A DNA stretch of 6,704 nucleotides. It comes from Propionibacteriaceae bacterium. GTDB lineage: Bacteria > Actinomycetota > Actinomycetes > Propionibacteriales > Propionibacteriaceae. Where the stretch lies: contig JAITED010000025.1 of NCBI GenBank assembly GCA_031282235.1, positions 1 through 6,704 of the forward strand, given 5' to 3'. The notes beneath the pieces were generated by a model. That model ran no database searches. It was not told the DNA's origin and worked only from the letters and a program-made list of their open reading frames with translations. Positions 5,529 through 6,704 of this stretch are shown in pieces (positions within the stretch are counted from its first letter, which is position 1; every line of letters starts with the position of its first letter). The translations under genes were made by a program, and so were the position numbers.

Positions 5529-6659
5529 CACGTATACGCGCTGCACCCGGGGCGGGATAAGGGCAGTGACCTCGTAGGGAATGGTGTCCATGACGGCGGC
5601 GAGTTCGGCAGCGTCTATGGATTCTTCGCCCATGCAGCCCAGCCAGATTACGTCGTCTCCGACCTGGATGTTGGGGGTTTCCTCGCCCAAATCAAGCATG
5701 GTTTGGTCCATGCAAATCCGCCCTACTACGGGATACGATTTACCGCCGATGAGCATCCGCCCCCGGTTTGAGTTCAGCCGCGAGAAGCCGTCGGCGTATC
5801 CCACGGGTACGGTGGCGATCCAAGTGTCGGTGGGAGCCGTCCAAGTGCGCCCGTATCCCACGGTGTCACCGGCGCGGATTTGTTTGATGAATGAAACTTT
5901 GCTGTAAAGCGTCATGACCGGCACTAGGTCTACGGTGCGCGGCGTTTCGGGGTCGGGGTAGTAGCCGTATGCCATGATGCCGGGGCGTACCATAGTGAGC
6001 CCGTCCAGCGGATGCCCGAGCACTGCGCCAGAGTTGGAGGCGTGTACCAGTTCCAGTGGCTCGAACCCGGAGGCGGAGAGCATCCGTTGAATGGAATCGG
6101 CCACCGCTCCGAATGAACGCAGTTGGGCGGTGGTGAAATCCTCGCCAGCAGGGGTATCGCTGCTGGGTAAGTGGGTGAACACCCCCTCCAGATACAGGTT
6201 GGGGTCGCTCGACATACGCTGCGCTAGCCTGATGGCGTGCTCTGGGGGGCAGCCGACCCGCCGCATCCCCGTATCGACAGCCAGTTGCACCGCTGCGGTG
6301 AGGCCAAGGGCGGCGGCGGCTTCGCTCGCCTCTGTGATAGTGGCGTCATCCACCACGGTGAGCGAGATGTCGTTTTCCAGTGCGGTGGGCAGTTCCGCGG
6401 TGAATGACGGCGTGAACTTCAGAATCGGTAGCGTTATCCCGGCGGCGCGCAGTTCCACCCCCTCTGGAACCGTAGCCACTCCCAACCAATCAGCTAACTT
6501 TTCTTCCTGCACAAACTGCGCCACCGGAATCGCCCCATGCCCGTAAGCGTTAGCTTTGATGGCCAGCAAGATTTTTAGGTCGCCAACTCGTTCTCGAATG
6601 CTGACGAGATTGTGCTTAAGGTTGCGCAGATTTACCCGCGCATAGGTCTGATACAACAC
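5523..6659 (-). CDS. alr: Alanine racemase, PLP-dependent
   Basis: Interconverts L- and D-alanine in the cytoplasm, supplying D-alanine for peptidoglycan. At 378 aa it has full family length. The N-terminal barrel carries the PLP lysine in AIKANAYGHG (K35, with Y39). VDTGMRRVG (128-136) holds the arginine that contacts the cofactor. The C-terminal domain has the second catalytic base in VGYGRTW (Y269) and GRICMDQ. The residue before VDTGM is Ala127, where classical enzymes such as that of Geobacillus stearothermophilus have a carbamylated lysine (K129). Blocks such as FTHLPSSDTP, GIMAYGYYP and YGRTWTAPTDTWIATVPVGYADG recall Firmicutes or spirochaete enzymes, hinting at transfer (inference from memory, no search). 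The start is GTG 6659; an in-frame stop lies 12 bases upstream. A preference for another amino acid such as serine cannot be excluded. Confidence 0.93.
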   Translation of the reverse strand: MLYQTYARVNLRNLKHNLVSIRERVGDLKILLAIKANAYGHGAIPVAQFVQEEKLADWLGVATVPEGVELRAAGITLPILKFTPSFTAELPTALENDISLTVVDDATITEASEAAAALGLTAAVQLAVDTGMRRVGCPPEHAIRLAQRMSSDPNLYLEGVFTHLPSSDTPAGEDFTTAQLRSFGAVADSIQRMLSASGFEPLELVHASNSGAVLGHPLDGLTMVRPGIMAYGYYPDPETPRTVDLVPVMTLYSKVSFIKQIRAGDTVGYGRTWTAPTDTWIATVPVGYADGFSRLNSNRGRMLIGGKSYPVVGRICMDQTMLDLGEETPNIQVGDDVIWLGCMGEESIDAAELAAVMDTIPYEVTALIPPRVQRVYVR

Positions 6660-6668
6660 AGTGAAATG

Positions 6669-6674
6669 ATTCTA
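6669..6674 (-). promoter_or_regulatory. Possible -10 box of the alr promoter
   Basis: On the minus strand TAGAAT matches the TATAAT consensus at five of six positions and lies nine bases before the GTG start at 6659. This would give a leaderless or nearly leaderless transcript, consistent with no visible Shine-Dalgarno site. No clear -35 hexamer is present within the remaining 30 bases of the window, so confidence is limited. Confidence 0.35.
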
Positions 6675-6704
6675 CTCACATTGGCCGGAAAGCATAGTCG
6701 GTTG

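Noticed and set aside
6091..6546. 151-codon plus-strand open frame
   Set aside because: It is antisense to well-conserved alr sequence and is low in recognisable features; explained by codon bias of the real gene.

Overview
The window looks like chromosomal DNA of a moderately high-GC actinobacterium. The order dnaX, ybaB/ebfC, recR on one strand is a widespread bacterial recombination and replication cluster. Here the DnaX C-terminal domain, the RecR sequence style (ending GGDLEYADEVTLGRAF...) and the frequent GTG starts with weak Shine-Dalgarno sites fit Actinomycetota. A member of the Actinomycetaceae or a relative is a guess from overall style, not a demonstrated assignment.

Region 1 (1-3583, + strand) holds dnaX (clamp-loader gamma/tau subunit), a YbaB/EbfC nucleoid-associated protein, and recR. 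The dnaX reading frame is open to the left window edge. Ahead of the conserved AAA+ core it carries about 400 bases of purine-rich repeats encoding an acidic Val/Glu/Gly-rich segment. A Pro/Gln repeat linker and a short TGYT repeat lie further along the same frame. These genes act in loading the sliding clamp, in nucleoid or DNA binding, and in RecFOR-type recombinational repair.

Region 2 (about 3608-3637) is an inverted repeat between two convergent gene sets and probably terminates transcription from both sides.

Region 3 (3639-6659, - strand), in transcription order, is alr (alanine racemase, GTG start), an MFS exporter-like protein, and a small winged-helix/HTH protein of the excisionase-like antitoxin type with no toxin gene beside it. 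The gaps are 56 and 85 bases, so alr and the MFS gene could be co-transcribed, while the HTH gene may have its own leaderless promoter. The racemase lacks the lysine that is carbamylated in classical alanine racemases and has sequence blocks that recall Firmicutes or spirochaete enzymes more than typical actinobacterial ones.

No RNA genes, CRISPR array, insertion sequence or prophage genes were seen. No gap longer than 300 bases is left without a gene. The most unusual element is the repeat-built N-terminal extension of DnaX. No clearly new multi-gene system is evident.
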